Shown piece by piece: positions 34,115 to 45,808 of a stretch of DNA of 64,000 nt (position 1 is the stretch's first letter; each line of letters starts with the position of its first letter). Source of the stretch: Aureobasidium sp. EXF-3400 (Eukaryota > Ascomycota > Dothideomycetes > Dothideales > Saccotheciaceae); NCBI GenBank assembly GCA_024195585.1, contig SWBL01000001.1:310001-374000 (forward strand), read 5' to 3'. A model generated the notes under the pieces. It did not search any database, had not been told where the DNA came from, and was given only the letters and a program-made list of their open reading frames with translations. A program made the translations under genes and the position numbers.

Positions 34115-34871
34115 GGTGTTGTGATTCTGATGATTGAGTAGATAGTGATATTGAGAGTCACGGGATGGAAGTGGGGGTTGAAAGCGAGCAAGGGTGTGGT
34201 CGGAAGAGGGTGGAATTGCGTATATCCAGGGGTAAACGGCTGGGTAAACTGCGGGTGTTCTAAAGTCTAGAACCCGGCTGTCTTTACTGATGGTCAATGG
34301 GAATTCAAGTGAAGATACTGCAGGTATGTCTTGGAAGACTCATCGTTCTTTTCCGTATTGGAGTCAGTTAGGTATGGGGGTAAGTGATTCTCGAGATTCT
34401 TGAGCTGTCTCAGTATTGGTTGTTGACAATTGATCACTGAGACTCAAGAGACGGACCCAGCTCCACGAGGTCTCAGACAAGCTTTGCCCACGTTCAATAT
34501 TCCACCTCAACCGGAGCCTATGCGGGCTTGATTGATTCGAGATCCGGGATGCAGATAGAAAGTGGACTCTGAGTAGTCATCAAGGTGACAAATAACAGAT
34601 GTTTCTCTGTCTGATCGAAGTATGGCTGTTCGAAGTCAGGACCAGGGTGGTATACTCAGCAATCCGATCGAAAATCCTCGTCAAAACTTGCCAGATTTCC
34701 ATTCAGCGAATGAGCAAAAAACACAGCTTCCAGCCAATGCATTGGATTGTCCTACCTCCTCATTTCCACATAAGGAGACACCTTAGAAAAAGGTGCAAAA
34801 GGTATTTTCATCCCAGCAGTCAATTAACTTGGAGATGAGTCCACCGACAGTAACAGGAGCAAAAGAAGAGC
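34115..34871. other. Intergenic between coactosin gene and tRNA-Asn
   Basis: No coding frame is convincing. The part nearest 34114 is the coactosin promoter. The tRNA's T-run lies just inside the right edge. Confidence 0.45.
34861..34864 (-). terminator. Pol III T-run terminator of tRNA-Asn
   Basis: Four T residues on the minus strand, seven bases after the tRNA 3' end. This is the minimal RNA polymerase III stop. Confidence 0.7.
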
Positions 34872-34966
34872 TCTCCCGGACAGGCTTGAACTGTCAACCT
34901 CTCGATAGCCGAAATGCCGAGGCAAATCTAACAGTCGAACGCGCTAGCCAATTGCGCCACGGAAGA
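34872..34966 (-). tRNA. tRNA-Asn (anticodon GUU) with a 22-nt intron
   Basis: The minus strand folds into a full cloverleaf. The acceptor stem is TCTTCCG/CGGGAGA (one G-T wobble), the D stem GCGC/GCGC, the anticodon stem TTCGA/TCGAG, and the T stem GACAG/CTGTC around TTCAAGC. The loop reads C-T-G-T-T-A-A once a 22-nt intron one base 3' of the anticodon is removed, the standard position for nuclear tRNA introns. Mature length is 73 nt. The A box (TGGCGCAATTGG) and B box (GTTCAAGCC) are intact. Confidence 0.95.
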
Positions 34967-35673
34967 TGTGAAAGCTGTGCTTTCTGTGGCTGTTGGATGC
35001 GGCGTTCGTGAATTGCACCGTATATATGGCTACTAGATTTTGCGAGATCCGGAGGAAAGAGCAGGTGCTTGTGGTATAGGCATGGTGCAGTGGTCTTTGT
35101 GGGTGGTGGAAATTTAGTCATCTCACCTAGTTCTGTATGTAGCTCTGCTTCGTATGCAAGTTGCATGAACCATTCCCAGAGAAAAGATACAGCTAGTCCT
35201 GATATAGAGAGGCCTGAAAGGATTGTGGTGCTGATGACGGGTCACTGGATGGCATGTGAGAAAAGGTGTCGCATGATGCATTCGTTCTCAGTGTGTCGCG
35301 TCGTGTAGGCATCGAAACCGTAGGATTGGTGTCGCATGAATCAATTGTTTTCGAGTCGTCATCGTAATATCGAGAGTATGATTGCCTGCTGTGCTGTGGT
35401 GGTTGAGAAGTTGAATTTGTCAGACGTGGTTGCTCGAGCTGTCGTAGCACATTCACAGCGAAGAAAAGAGCGAATGAAATGCGACAACGTAGTCAGCCGC
35501 CCGGAATATCGCTCTCAAAAATACCAAAACAACTACAGAGAATGAGAAAGAAAATTGCATTGTTCCTCCATAAAATACAGCGCCATGCTTGCTCAGAGAT
35601 GAACTGAAAAAGGTATCAATCATCCTCCCCTAAATAATCTTATGCACAAGAATCTCGCCAAGTCGACCATGCA
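34967..35673. other. Intergenic between tRNA-Asn and alanine aminotransferase
   Basis: 707 bp holding the tRNA 5' flank and the 3' region of the aminotransferase gene. No other feature is seen. Confidence 0.45.
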
Positions 35674-37415
35674 TCATCTGAACTCATCCATGAACTCCTT
35701 GTGGAACTTGGTGATTCTGCCAACCCACTCGGTGCCAGGAGCAAGGAAAGTGGTTCTGAAATGCAGAGTTCCCTCCTTTTGTCCAAATCCACTTCCTGCA
35801 ACAACACAAACACCAGTTGCGTCTAGCAGTCTGAGACAGTAGTATTCGTCTGCCTTTCTGCCTTCTTGCTTGGCCTTCTCAATAGCCTTGGGAGGAAGGG
35901 TGATGGTGGGGAAGAGGTACATGGAGCCCGTGGGTGACTGGCAAGACACTCCTTCCATCTCACGAAAAGCTTCGTAGAGGGCAGTAGCGCGCTTTTGGAG
36001 GCCGTCGAAGATACCGCGCTCTTCGGAGTGGTAGGTCTCCCAGGACGGGTCTCCTTCGACAGGCGGCTCGACCATGAGGGAGACTAGGCACTGTCCAATG
36101 ACAGGAGGGCAGAGCTGGATACTGACATACTTGTAGATTTGCTCGGTGACCTAAGGTGAGAGGTTAGTCATTGATATTATGAACATGTAAGTGCTGTAGA
36201 ACTTACCTTCTCGTCAAAGCCGACAAGCTCAAAGTAACCACCACGGTGACCACACTCGCCAACCATACCCTTGCTGATGCTGTGCAAGCTGACAAGCTCG
36301 AGAGTGTCAAACTTGCCGTCCTTGTTCTCCTCGCTTTGCTGAAGCTCCCTAAGACATTGCTTAAAGCTGGTGAACTTGCCCACGAACACATTGGTCTGGT
36401 ACACCTCATCGGCCATGACGACCAGCTTCTCTTCGGCGGCAAACTTCAGCACTGACTTGATGTCCTCGACAGAGAGAGTTGCGCCAGTAGGATTGCCGGG
36501 GTTGATGATGACAATGCTGCGAACGCTTGTGCCGTCGGCCTTGGCCTTTGCGTAGGATGTGCGGATGGCTTCGAGGTTTGTGCCCCAAGACTTCTCTTCC
36601 TCGAGTTCGTAGGGTACGCACCTTGCGTTGAGAAGAGCGAGGGTGGCGGTGTAGAGAGGATATTGCGGAATGGGAACGAGGATCCCAGAGTTTGCGTCGG
36701 CGCACATGACGTTCATGAGAGTGCTGACACCGCCCGAAGCACCAGCGGACAGGAAGATGTTCTCAGGGTCGGCAGGGAAGCCGTCTCTCTTCTCGATGAA
36801 GTTGGCGACACTACGACGGATGCCAGAGGCACCCTTCGAGGCCGAGTATGCTCCCACGCTCTTGACATCGTCCAGCAGTGTCTTTGCGCGATCAATGGCG
36901 TCTTGCTTGTAACCAAGAGTCTTGGTGAGGACATCGGGGTGTTCTAGAAGGAGAGGGTTCTCCATCAGGGACAAAACCTGACGGAAGAAGGTGATGGGCT
37001 TCTGGTCGAGTTGTTGGGGGTTACCAATGTTGGCCGAGATGATGGTGTCGAAGGGCAATGAAGTATCCTTCTTCTTCAACTGCTCGCGGTACTTCTCACT
37101 CTTGACGGCGTGCTCGCCACGCACGGCATACTCGGCTTCGACGACATTCTGGTTGATGTTCTCGATTGTGAGGCGTCGCTGGCGGGGTGTGGTAGAGAAG
37201 GTGCGACTTGACTGGCCTTGGAGCCATGCTGGGATTGGTAGCGAAGACATGAGACCTTGGGTAGCCATGGTAGCGGTTCCTGATGCTGGGGATAGTATCG
37301 AGCGCGGGGAAGTGTATGGGGACAGGGCAGGATATGTAGATAGGCGATGCGGCACAGAGTGAACCCCTCCGAACCTTGTGGTCGCTCTTCCCACGGCAAT
37401 CTTGTATGACGACAT
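35674..37415 (-). CDS. ALT1: Alanine aminotransferase, probably mitochondrial
   Basis: Two exons (37415-36207, 36150-35674) with a 56 bp intron encode 561 aa. The enzyme interconverts alanine plus 2-oxoglutarate and pyruvate plus glutamate with PLP. Visible motifs are SAGASGGVSTLMN, INPGNPTGATLS, ADEVYQTNVF and the Schiff-base Lys382 in SLHSISKGMVGECGHRGG. The C-terminal domain ends FLAPGTEWVGRITKFHKEF. The first 85 or so residues are Ser/Arg-rich without acids and end in RTFSTTPRQRR, a typical mitochondrial presequence. In-frame methionines at 50 and 56 could start a shorter form. Confidence 0.93.
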
Positions 37416-38283
37416 GGCTGTTGTCCGTCACACGATCCAAGGGGAGTGAAGGGCGATTGGGGCAGTCGGCAAGTGAGGGAACAGTCACAAGAAAGGCCTC
37501 AATCCAGTGAGCGAGGAGACTCTACAATCAGCCTAAAAAACAACCAGAGATAAGAAAACCCAACAGCCAAACATGAGTCAATCATTCTCCGCGACTCCCC
37601 CGAAGGGCGCTTCCATTTCGGTAAACAACGCGCCAGCCGGTCCGTGGTCCATCGATCTCTCTGCCGTGCGGGGTACATTTGGCCCGGCCTTTACCTATCT
37701 TATCACCATCGTACATCTCGACACTTCACTTTCGTTGACCAGCTCTTGTCGTACATCATGGTAGACCGGTCGTTCAGTGAGTTGTTTGAAAAAGTCCACA
37801 GGGCATATGCAGATGCTGCACCTCAATCAGCATCATGATCGAAAACATCAGCTTTGGAGTAGGAGTAGCGTATGAACGTGGCACCGTCGAAACAATGCTC
37901 TGAGTTGTAATGGCTAGCACCATCGATTATTCTTGAATACAAGCCATATAGACACGCTGATCGAGTATCGGTAGGTACAAACTTCATGTAGGACAATCGA
38001 AAGCCTTCGAGCCGCGATCGTGCTCTCGACTTGCACACCATGGACAACATCTGACTCCCATCAATATGGTTAGCTGTACCCAAACCAGACCCATCAACAA
38101 TGGATGTCCGGATCCGGCGACGATGCCATTGTATCAACCATCGCTAGATCGCTATGAATGAGTTATCTCCTCTGGTGCTGTTCTTTGTACACCTCCTGCC
38201 CATAAATCGAAGAGCCCTGAACAATCCAATCCAACTTGATTTCCAGTACAAACAATCATTTACCATCTCGAAACCATACCAGA
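37416..38283. other. Intergenic, one doubtful small frame
   Basis: The ALT1 promoter lies at the left. A 63-codon plus-strand frame at 37573-37764 starts soon after it, but has no family resemblance and is not called as a gene. Confidence 0.4.
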
Positions 38284-39117
38284 ATGGATGTCCCGGAGTC
38301 TATTACGAGCCTTGGCGGGTGGATAAGAGCGCTTCGACACATACATGAAGTAGGAAACAAAGGAAATTTCCCTGCGGAGGTTCGCCTGATGATCTTTGAA
38401 GACTGGTTGAGAGACAATCAGCCACCATGGGATATCAGCAAAGAGCTGAGGATTCCAGACTGGGTAACACCTAGCTATGAGGACTTGTGGTTCCGAAACA
38501 CCGAGTTCATCTTGCCAGCATCCACTAGCAAGCCAGGAACTTTCCGTCAAAGTGCTGTCATGTCACTGGAGGCCCATGTTGTAAGCTTTTTGGAGAGGCT
38601 ATGCAGACGTCAAAGCGCACAGCCTACATCAGTGTCGGTTGAAGTGGTTGTCGATATGTCGGGAGACCTCAGACTCAGTCAAGATTCCATACGAAGGTTG
38701 CTTCTGGTCAGCTATTATCTAGGAGCCCGCAAGGAACTGCTCAACGTCAAAGTCGTTGTCGACACAGAAAGCGACAGGGGAAATCTCGAAGCCAATGAGG
38801 TTATCGCAAACCCTCTCAAGGCACGACTAAAGAAGGACTGCTTGAAAATGCGAAAGTTCAGGGAGGGCAGCATGGACATGGCAAAAGTGTATAGTTCAGT
38901 CGGCCGAGTCTACCATTCAGTCGATGTTGCAGGCGCTCCGCCCGAGAACGTGGTAGCAACAGTATTGGGCGAGGACGCAGCCTGGGCGCAGATTTATCGG
39001 ACGGGAGTGATTCACTCGCGGAACGTTCTTAATTCCGAGTGTAGACGATTCATGATAGCTGTAGAGATTAAGGAAATAGAGGCAAAAGAAGAGGAAGAGA
39101 AAGCGAAACAGACATAA
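38284..39117 (+). CDS. Unknown protein, 277 aa
   Basis: An intronless frame from ATG 38284 (MDVPESITSLGGWIRALR); an ATG 48 bp upstream is less likely. Near the N-terminus NFPAEVRLMIFEDWLRDN resembles the helix opening of the F-box-like and cell-cycle-unknown proteins common in fungi (LPxEVRxxIw), but no complete F-box is visible. The middle has beta-like VSVEVVVDMSGDLRLS and a Leu-rich helix. The C-terminus is a charged helix (EIKEIEAKEEEEKAKQ). Members of such families are numerous and lineage-specific. I cannot give a function. Confidence 0.6.
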   Translation: MDVPESITSLGGWIRALRHIHEVGNKGNFPAEVRLMIFEDWLRDNQPPWDISKELRIPDWVTPSYEDLWFRNTEFILPASTSKPGTFRQSAVMSLEAHVVSFLERLCRRQSAQPTSVSVEVVVDMSGDLRLSQDSIRRLLLVSYYLGARKELLNVKVVVDTESDRGNLEANEVIANPLKARLKKDCLKMRKFREGSMDMAKVYSSVGRVYHSVDVAGAPPENVVATVLGEDAAWAQIYRTGVIHSRNVLNSECRRFMIAVEIKEIEAKEEEEKAKQT

Positions 39118-39415
39118 GTTTGGCAAGTGGAGGGAGGAGGGAGAGTAACAGACAGAGTAGCACTGTATTCAAATGATTGATTAAGCAGTTGGAAGATAAC
39201 AGAAAGCACTATTTTCCAATTCGTGTGAGAAAACAAGTTGATGAAGGAGAAGAGAGGTCCAACAATGGTGGTATAGACGCATCGAGGCATAAAGCTTGGC
39301 ATGTGACGCAAGAGAAGCTTCCCGAAAGTCGGCCTCGAAAGTCGAACGATTTTCTTGACTTGTTTGTGTTTCGCCCTTCGTTCCGCTACCACCTTGATAC
39401 ACACATACACCTACC

Positions 39416-40120
39416 ATGGCCAAGGGAGAGAACAGCAAGAAGGTTGCGGGCAACGCCAAAAAGGCCGAAGTCGCAGCCCAGAAGCAAGCCGTCGAGAACC
39501 AAAAGAAGGCCAAGGTTGAAGAGCAAGAATGGTCAAAGGGCGCAAAGGATAGCTCTAAGGCGTGAGTTTGCACCCTCGCACACTTCACCTTCTGATCACT
39601 GTACTGAATCGCTTTCCCTTCCAGTGCTGCCGCCGCCGACAAGAAAGCCGAAGCCGACCGCAAGAAGGCCGAGAAGGCTGCCCTCCTCGCCGAGGAAGAT
39701 GCCTCTCTCCCAGCCAAGAAGACTGGCAATGCCAAAACCGCCGTCAAGAAGTCTCGCGGTCTCGATCTGTCCGGCCTCGATGGACCATCCTCCCTTTCTT
39801 CACTTTCCGCAACCGGTATCGACAACGCCCTGGACGCTTTGTCCCTGACCGCAGGCTCCTCAGACAAGATCGACCGTCACCCCGAACGTCGCTTCAAGGC
39901 CGCCTACACCCAATACGAAGAACGCCGCTTGGAAGAGATGAAGGACGAGAAGGGTCTGCGTCGCCAGCAAAAGATTGAGCAAATCAGAAAGGAATTCGAG
40001 AAGCACCCCGACAACCCTTTCAACCAGGCCAATGCTACTTACAACAGCACAAGGGAGGACTTGCAGAACATTCGCGAGAGCGAGAAGACCAAGATCGAGA
40101 AGAGACTCGGTGGTTCTTGA
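39416..40120 (+). CDS. CCDC124/Oxs1-family ribosome-associated protein
   Basis: Two exons (39416-39561, 39625-40120) with a 63 bp intron encode 213 aa. The N-terminal third is a long Lys/Ala/Glu-rich helix (KKVAGNAKKAEVAAQKQAVE). The C-terminal domain contains DRHPERRFKAAYTQYEERRL and KEFEKHPDNPFNQANATYN, hallmarks of the CCDC124/Oxs1 family. The animal protein and yeast Lso2 bind idle 80S ribosomes and help recovery from stationary phase, while fission yeast Oxs1 acts in diamide stress. The N-terminal helix is the part that enters the ribosome in known members. Length fits the family. Confidence 0.9.
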
Positions 40121-40840
40121 ACCGAGTGAGCGAGAGCATGAAAGCAGAGCAAGAGGTTGTGGCTGTTTTGTTTCGCGGCTACGAAGATATTACTTTAACG
40201 ATACCCTATGCATAACTTTAGATAGAACGAGGAAGACATGAAGGGCGCTGATACGCGTATTCCTCATGATCATCAAGGTCACCACATTTCAATTTCCCGT
40301 GTCGGAAGCTTGCTCTCTACACCATCGTGAGCGGAGCATGTGTTCTGGCACGCGATTCTGCAGCATGAATGGAGATGGTGATCTTTAGTTCGTAGGCCAG
40401 TTTAGAGGACCTGCCAAACATGCTTCAATCTGGACACTCTGCGCGGCCTTGGCGGTGATTGTTCAACTCAGCGATCTTAGCTTGACACTTGCAATCCCAG
40501 CATGACAATCATTGCAACCATATGTTCGCGCTTGGTTAACGATATTCCGAAGCTGTAGTGACATGGATGCAGGTGAGTATTGCGCGCTGCCGCAGGGCCC
40601 AACAGAATAAAGATAAGTTACGCGATGCGCAGGTCCTGTGACGCGACTGTGACCGCGCCTGCAGCGATATGGCTACCAAGTTGACCGAAGTCAGGCCTTT
40701 TCAACAAAGTCTTTGGCGTCCAGCTTCTTTACTCCTCTCTAACAATGCATCTGCGCATGTACTGGTTACATTTATGTCAGCTAGCCATACGGGCGAGAAT
40801 TTGACATATCGATAATAGGTAATCTGTGCACGAGACAAGT
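40121..40840. other. Intergenic, promoter of the aquaporin gene
   Basis: 720 bp between two plus-strand genes. No RNA gene or coding frame is recognised. Confidence 0.45.
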
Positions 40841-42503
40841 ATGAGCGCGAATATGCCGAAAAAAGAAGACCCGACTGGTCAGGAACCAAACTCCAACCAA
40901 GCTACACTGAGAGTAGCGTCAACGAATCGAAGTAGGGAATCAACAAGAAGCGTGAACTCCAATGGATCGAAAACGGATTCAGATGGTCGCGCTTCAGTGA
41001 CATCGGGTCTACGACAGAGGGATTCTGCCAAACATCAGAAGTATCAGTCCAATCAACACAAGCCATACTCAACGGGCAGAGACATGAGCGGGAGGCCTAT
41101 CTTCACTTTGGCTGGTCCCAGCTTCCAGGATGGTGGAAGCAGCGAGCGATCACAGAACCAACACCAGCCGTACGTTCAAGCCGGATATGCCGAGCTCAAT
41201 CCAGCCTACGATCAACCTGGGAATATAAGGCCGATCTGGGGATTGGCGGATCCTATGCCACGAACCGTACGCCCTGGTACGAAACCATCAGATCAGGAAA
41301 TTCGATCCGGCAAACCACGGGAGGACGTGCTGCAGCCTACTGACTCTCAAATGGAGCAAGGCAATGGCCTGAGGTTGGGACTGAGTAAAATTACCAAGAA
41401 CATCCATGACGCGACAAACGATAGGGAACGAAAGCATACTGAGAGATATGGTCAAAGCCACCAGGATCCCAGTGGAGACGACAATGGGAAGGAAGATGAA
41501 GAGATTGATGACGAAGATATCGAAGCCACGCATGATCAAGGCGAAGAAGACCACATACCATTAAGCGATATTCGGGAAGAGCTACACAACCATCACACGC
41601 TATGGGCAGTGTTCAGGACTAAACTTCGTGAGCCTCTTGCAGAAGTTCTTGCCGTAAGTTTGACTGATGGTCTCACCTTATCTCGATCTCTAATCAATGT
41701 AGGTGTTTGTTTTGATGACGATTGGTATCTGTGCCAATATAGCACACAAGCTTGCCCAAAGCGGCACCAACGATTCGATGGCATGGTCGTGGGGTTTCGG
41801 GACGATGACTGGCATTTACATCAGCGGAGGCGTATCAGGTGGGCATCTCAGTCCTGCGATCACCATCATGCTCTACATCTTTCGCGGCTTCCCGAAGAGA
41901 AAGATACCCGTATACATTGTCGCTCAGTTGCTCGGTGCATACATCGGCTCACTCGTTGCATATGGAATATATCGGACTTGCATCCTCAACTATCTGGACT
42001 CTAATCCAGAGCAAATGACACAAGTCTACAATTCATTTGTCACGAACCGCATAGAAGGCGTGGCCGATGCTGCCTCAGGCTTTCTGACAGAGTTTGTTGC
42101 TACAGCATTTATCAGTATTGCTGTATTGGCTTCTGGTGACGACAGTAATGCACCTCCTGGAGCAGGAATGAATGCATTCATTCTCGGTCTAATCGTCAGC
42201 ATTCTGACTATGGCCTTTTCGGCCAGTACCGGTGCTGCAATCAATCCTGCTCGCGACATGGGACCTCGCTTAGCGTTGATCACAGTTGGCTTCAATAGAC
42301 ATGAACTGTTTGGAGACGGCTGGTGGATATATGGTGCTTGGTGCGCTCCGATCACCGGGGCCATTGTCGGCGCGATCCTCTACGACACTGCGATCTTTGT
42401 TGGCGGTGAATCGCCTGTCAACTATCCTGTGAAGAGTGTCAAACGAGCTGGGACCAAGGCCAAGACGAGATGGAGGCATAGGTTCACGCATAAGGAGAGA
42501 TAG
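40841..42503 (+). CDS. MIP-family channel (aquaglyceroporin-like) with long N-terminal extension
   Basis: Two exons (40841-41653, 41703-42503) with a 49 bp intron encode 537 aa. Residues 1 to about 255 are hydrophilic (Ser, Gln, Asn, acidic) and probably a cytosolic regulatory tail, as in fungal Fps1-like channels. The channel follows with six predicted membrane helices and two half-helices. The first signature is SGGHLSPAIT, with Ser in place of the usual Asn (SPA at 321-323). The second is intact (NPA 452-454), followed by Arg455 and Asp456, and Asp after NPAR is the usual mark of glycerol-conducting members. The C-terminus is short and basic. It probably passes glycerol or other small solutes. 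Selectivity cannot be read reliably. Confidence 0.88.
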
Positions 42504-43562
42504 CGGCTTCTCCCTTGCATGCACTATTGAACATGAGTCTCAGAGCCTCCAGGATTTATGTCTACGCGAGGTGTATTCCTGTCTGATACGGACTCTTGAG
42601 GTGGCCAAAGAGTACTTGTCATGGCGGCTGTCTCAACAACCAGTGCTGACAAGGGCTTCTTCCAGCAAATGGTCATTGGTGTATCAATTCAGTTGTCTGG
42701 TAGAGTATGGGTTTGTTGCACATGGAGTTGGCTTCAGCTCCTTAATGCTGCATATTATCAATCCTGATGTCTCACCAACAAGATGCGCTTTCGTCAACTT
42801 TAACTATCGCTACAGAGCACTGACACATGTTCGGCGTGTCCAATCAGATGGGCGTACCCGTTGATATGTGGCTTGACGATTACCAGCAACGGTCTAGCAA
42901 CCGTCCCAAAACGGCTTCAAACTTTACCAATACTTCCGCCAAGATATGGGTTGACCTCCATGCTTCTAAGCGGATGTGAGACCTTCTCGAAAACTTATCA
43001 TGAACGATCAGAGACAGTTGTCTCGCGACGATGAGTTTCAGCCTTACGCAGAAAACGTCTGTTATACAGCAGCTGTGTTCGGTGGAGGCCGAAACAGTTG
43101 AACTTCAGCTCGCAAGCCATTGCGGAAGAAAAGCGCCAGCAATTTGGACATATCGACATCAAATCGCTGCGAACTTGTAGACATTTCCTTGGACAGTCTT
43201 TTGTGTCAAAACTCTGTTTGTACTCAACTCGATTTAGACGACGCCTCGTGACTGCCACTCTACCACGCGAACGAGCTAAGCGCTCCTTCTCCCGCCTCAT
43301 ACGTCGTATCCAAGGTACAGCCATCTCGGTAAGGAGCCAAGTTCACGCATCACATGCTGGTAACCATGGCTCATCATCTGCATAGCATGCAGGAACCACA
43401 CGGAGCCGCCGCATGAAGTATGTTTGTCAGGATACTCGACATCGGATCGTGATGACTCGATAATCGCGATGACAGAGAGAGGGATACAAAAGCCGAGAGG
43501 TTCCCCATCAATAAATGAGAAACATAACAGAGACCTCTGAAATATTGAAACTTTCGTTCAAT
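42504..43562. other. Intergenic, no gene recognised
   Basis: About 1.06 kb between the channel gene and the secreted-protein gene, both on the plus strand. The short frames here resemble nothing I know. The right end should hold the promoter of the secreted-protein gene. Confidence 0.45.
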
Positions 43563-45188
43563 ATGCGTTCGACTTTCTTCATCCCCGCCCTTGTGGCAGT
43601 TGTTGCTGCTCTGCCGGCTCCTGCACCCCAGGAGATCAACCTTGATCTTTTTGAAAAGATCCCCACACCGACTATCATCCAAGCCACTGGAGTTCCTACC
43701 ATTGTCACCTTCGACACCAAGGCCCTCCTCGCCTCGGCTACTGCGGCTTCTTCTATCTCGGTAGCCATCACCGATGCTGCTTCTTCGACTCCGAGTATAG
43801 TGAAGCGTGCAGTTTGCTCTCCTCAACCCTCTGGCTATGGACCTGTCACCACCAACCCCAAAGACGATGCTGCTTCATTTGCAGCCAACGCTGTCTACGC
43901 CAATGCTGCCAATTCTGCCGCTGTCCCTGCTGGATATGCGCAGACATTCAAAAACATGAATGCCAGTAGCAGTGCATATGGCTACATGGGATTTTCTTAC
44001 CTCACAGAGTACAATCCCCAAACTTGTGCCACTAAGTGTAAGTAATCCATGGATTCCTATAAACCCTTCAAGATCTCCGAAGTTGACGTGAAAACATCAC
44101 AGGCAACAACATCAAAGGATGCATGGGAATCAACATCTACTTCGAGCGCGACCCAAAGCTCACCCCCGATCAAACCTCCTGCCCAAATCCTGCTTCTCTG
44201 ACTCAAATTAAGGTCAGTATCTCCATTTTTCCATTCATCTTATAGACTACTAACCCTCCAAAAGTGTGTATATTGGGGAGGCCCTGTGACGGTTTCCAAC
44301 ACCAACAATTACGGTAGAAAATGGGTGGATTTCTCTGTCGTAGTTGCTGGCTCGAACGGCTACGTGAGCCAGACTATCGCCGCACCCTCTGGTTACTCGG
44401 ACGCCAACTACCTTGGAAACGCAGCTATCAATGCTCCCTATGATGCACTCGGCTACAACACATACATGGGAGCCAAGGTCTTCGCTTCCGGACCTTTCAA
44501 CGCAACCCTCTGTACTGAAGCCTGCAATGCACAAAATGTGTACAATCTCGCCAACCCACCAGCCGATGGCAGTCCAATCCAAACATGCCAGTTCGTAAAC
44601 ACTTACATCCTGAGTTTGAACAGCAAGACTGCATTGGGACAGTATTGTGCCATGTACAGTGCCACCTGGAGCAACAAATACGCCACCAATGTTGGACAAT
44701 GGCAAGGCAATGATCGCTACACTGTAGGCTTCTCATACTCCTTCTCCAACGTCACAAACCCTGGAACCACACCCAACAAAGCCGCTGCTGTTGCTCAAGC
44801 CAAGGAAGAGATCTCTGCCTCGACTCTGCAAAGTTATTGCAGCACTTTCCTGGGATACAATGATTTGAACGCCTACGTTACTGCAACTTCCACCAAGATT
44901 CCTGTATTGACTGTTACTGCAACCACGACTTTGAAAGTCAAGGCTACCTCTTCTGGATCTTCGTCTTCGTCGAAGACTTCCTCTTTGTCAAAGCGCGCTG
45001 TGGCTGCTTCTTCTGCTTCTACACCTGCTGCATTGACTAAGTACCCTGCTAGCATTCTGTCTAGTGCTTGTTCGGCATTGGTTACTAGTGTGCCTAAGAC
45101 TGCTACTGTTACTGTATCGACTGCTACGGTTACTGGTGCTACTAGCAAGTCCACGGTCATCAAGACTGTTACTACGACTACTCGCTAG
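43563..45188 (+). CDS. Secreted Kex2-processed protein of unknown function
   Basis: Three exons (43563-44037, 44103-44212, 44265-45188) with 65 and 52 bp introns encode 502 aa. A signal peptide (about 1-17) and propeptide end at a Lys-Arg at 81-82, a Kex2-type site, just before AVCSPQPSGYGP. The mature domain has regularly placed cysteines in CATKCNNIKGCMGINIYFERD and CVYWGGPVT, and N-glycosylation sites. This pattern recurs in many ascomycete secreted proteins without known activity; the Cys-x3-Cys-x6-Cys arrangement recalls PAN/apple-like folds. A Ser/Thr-rich tail with a second Lys-Arg (SLSKRAVAAS) follows. No GPI signal is evident. The likely place of action is wall or medium. A start at 43515 would precede the signal peptide. 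Confidence 0.75.
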
Positions 45189-45464
45189 AGAGTTTGTTCT
45201 GGACGATATAATAAAGGAGGGTAGATGTTGTTTTGGAGGTCGTAATAATTATTATATTAGAATGTTTTGATGCTTTTAGTAATTTGTGTTAGATCTTCAT
45301 ATTTATATTGTGTCACTGATACCGGATTGCTCTTTTCGTGTCGCCATCAAACTCATCGCCTGGATTATCGTATAAGATCCATGATGTTCATAACAAACTT
45401 CTTCTAACAAGCTTTCGTAATGGCATTTCTTCATGTCGTATACGTGGTTGTATCAAGTGTCATC

Positions 45465-45563
45465 TCAGATGAGGTAGAGAAAAGGTCAGATAAGGTAGAG
45501 GAAAGTTCAGCCAAGGTAGAGAAATGTTCAACCAAGGTAGAGAATTCCTCAGACGAGGTAGAC
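45465..45563 (+). repeat. 21-bp tandem array, forward arm (five copies)
   Basis: Five consecutive 21-bp units follow the pattern TCAGAYRAGGTAGAGAAANNN. Twenty-one bases is seven codons, so the array encodes heptads of the type SDKVEES in a 145-codon frame (45420-45857). Its reverse complement recurs downstream at 45809-45970. Confidence 0.9.
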
Positions 45564-45808
45564 CCACAAATGCTGGCGAGACTTAGTAGTATCTTACATA
45601 CTCCCCTAGAGGGCTACTATAGATATGCAATGAGTGCCCTCCAGCTTTCAGTTGCGAAGAAGGGAGGGATTCCTGAAGTGAGGGCAAGCGACGGGCAAGA
45701 ACATATGCTAAATATCTGCTATATGAAACGCTCTCCAGTATATGCTAAGAGATGCCCAATCGCAATGATACATAAACAGAATGTACGGATCAACCTTTGG
45801 GCTTCTGC

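Noticed and set aside
37573..37764. 63-codon plus-strand frame upstream of ALT1
   Set aside because: Too short, no homologue recognised, and the continuing frame cannot be joined with a normal fungal intron.
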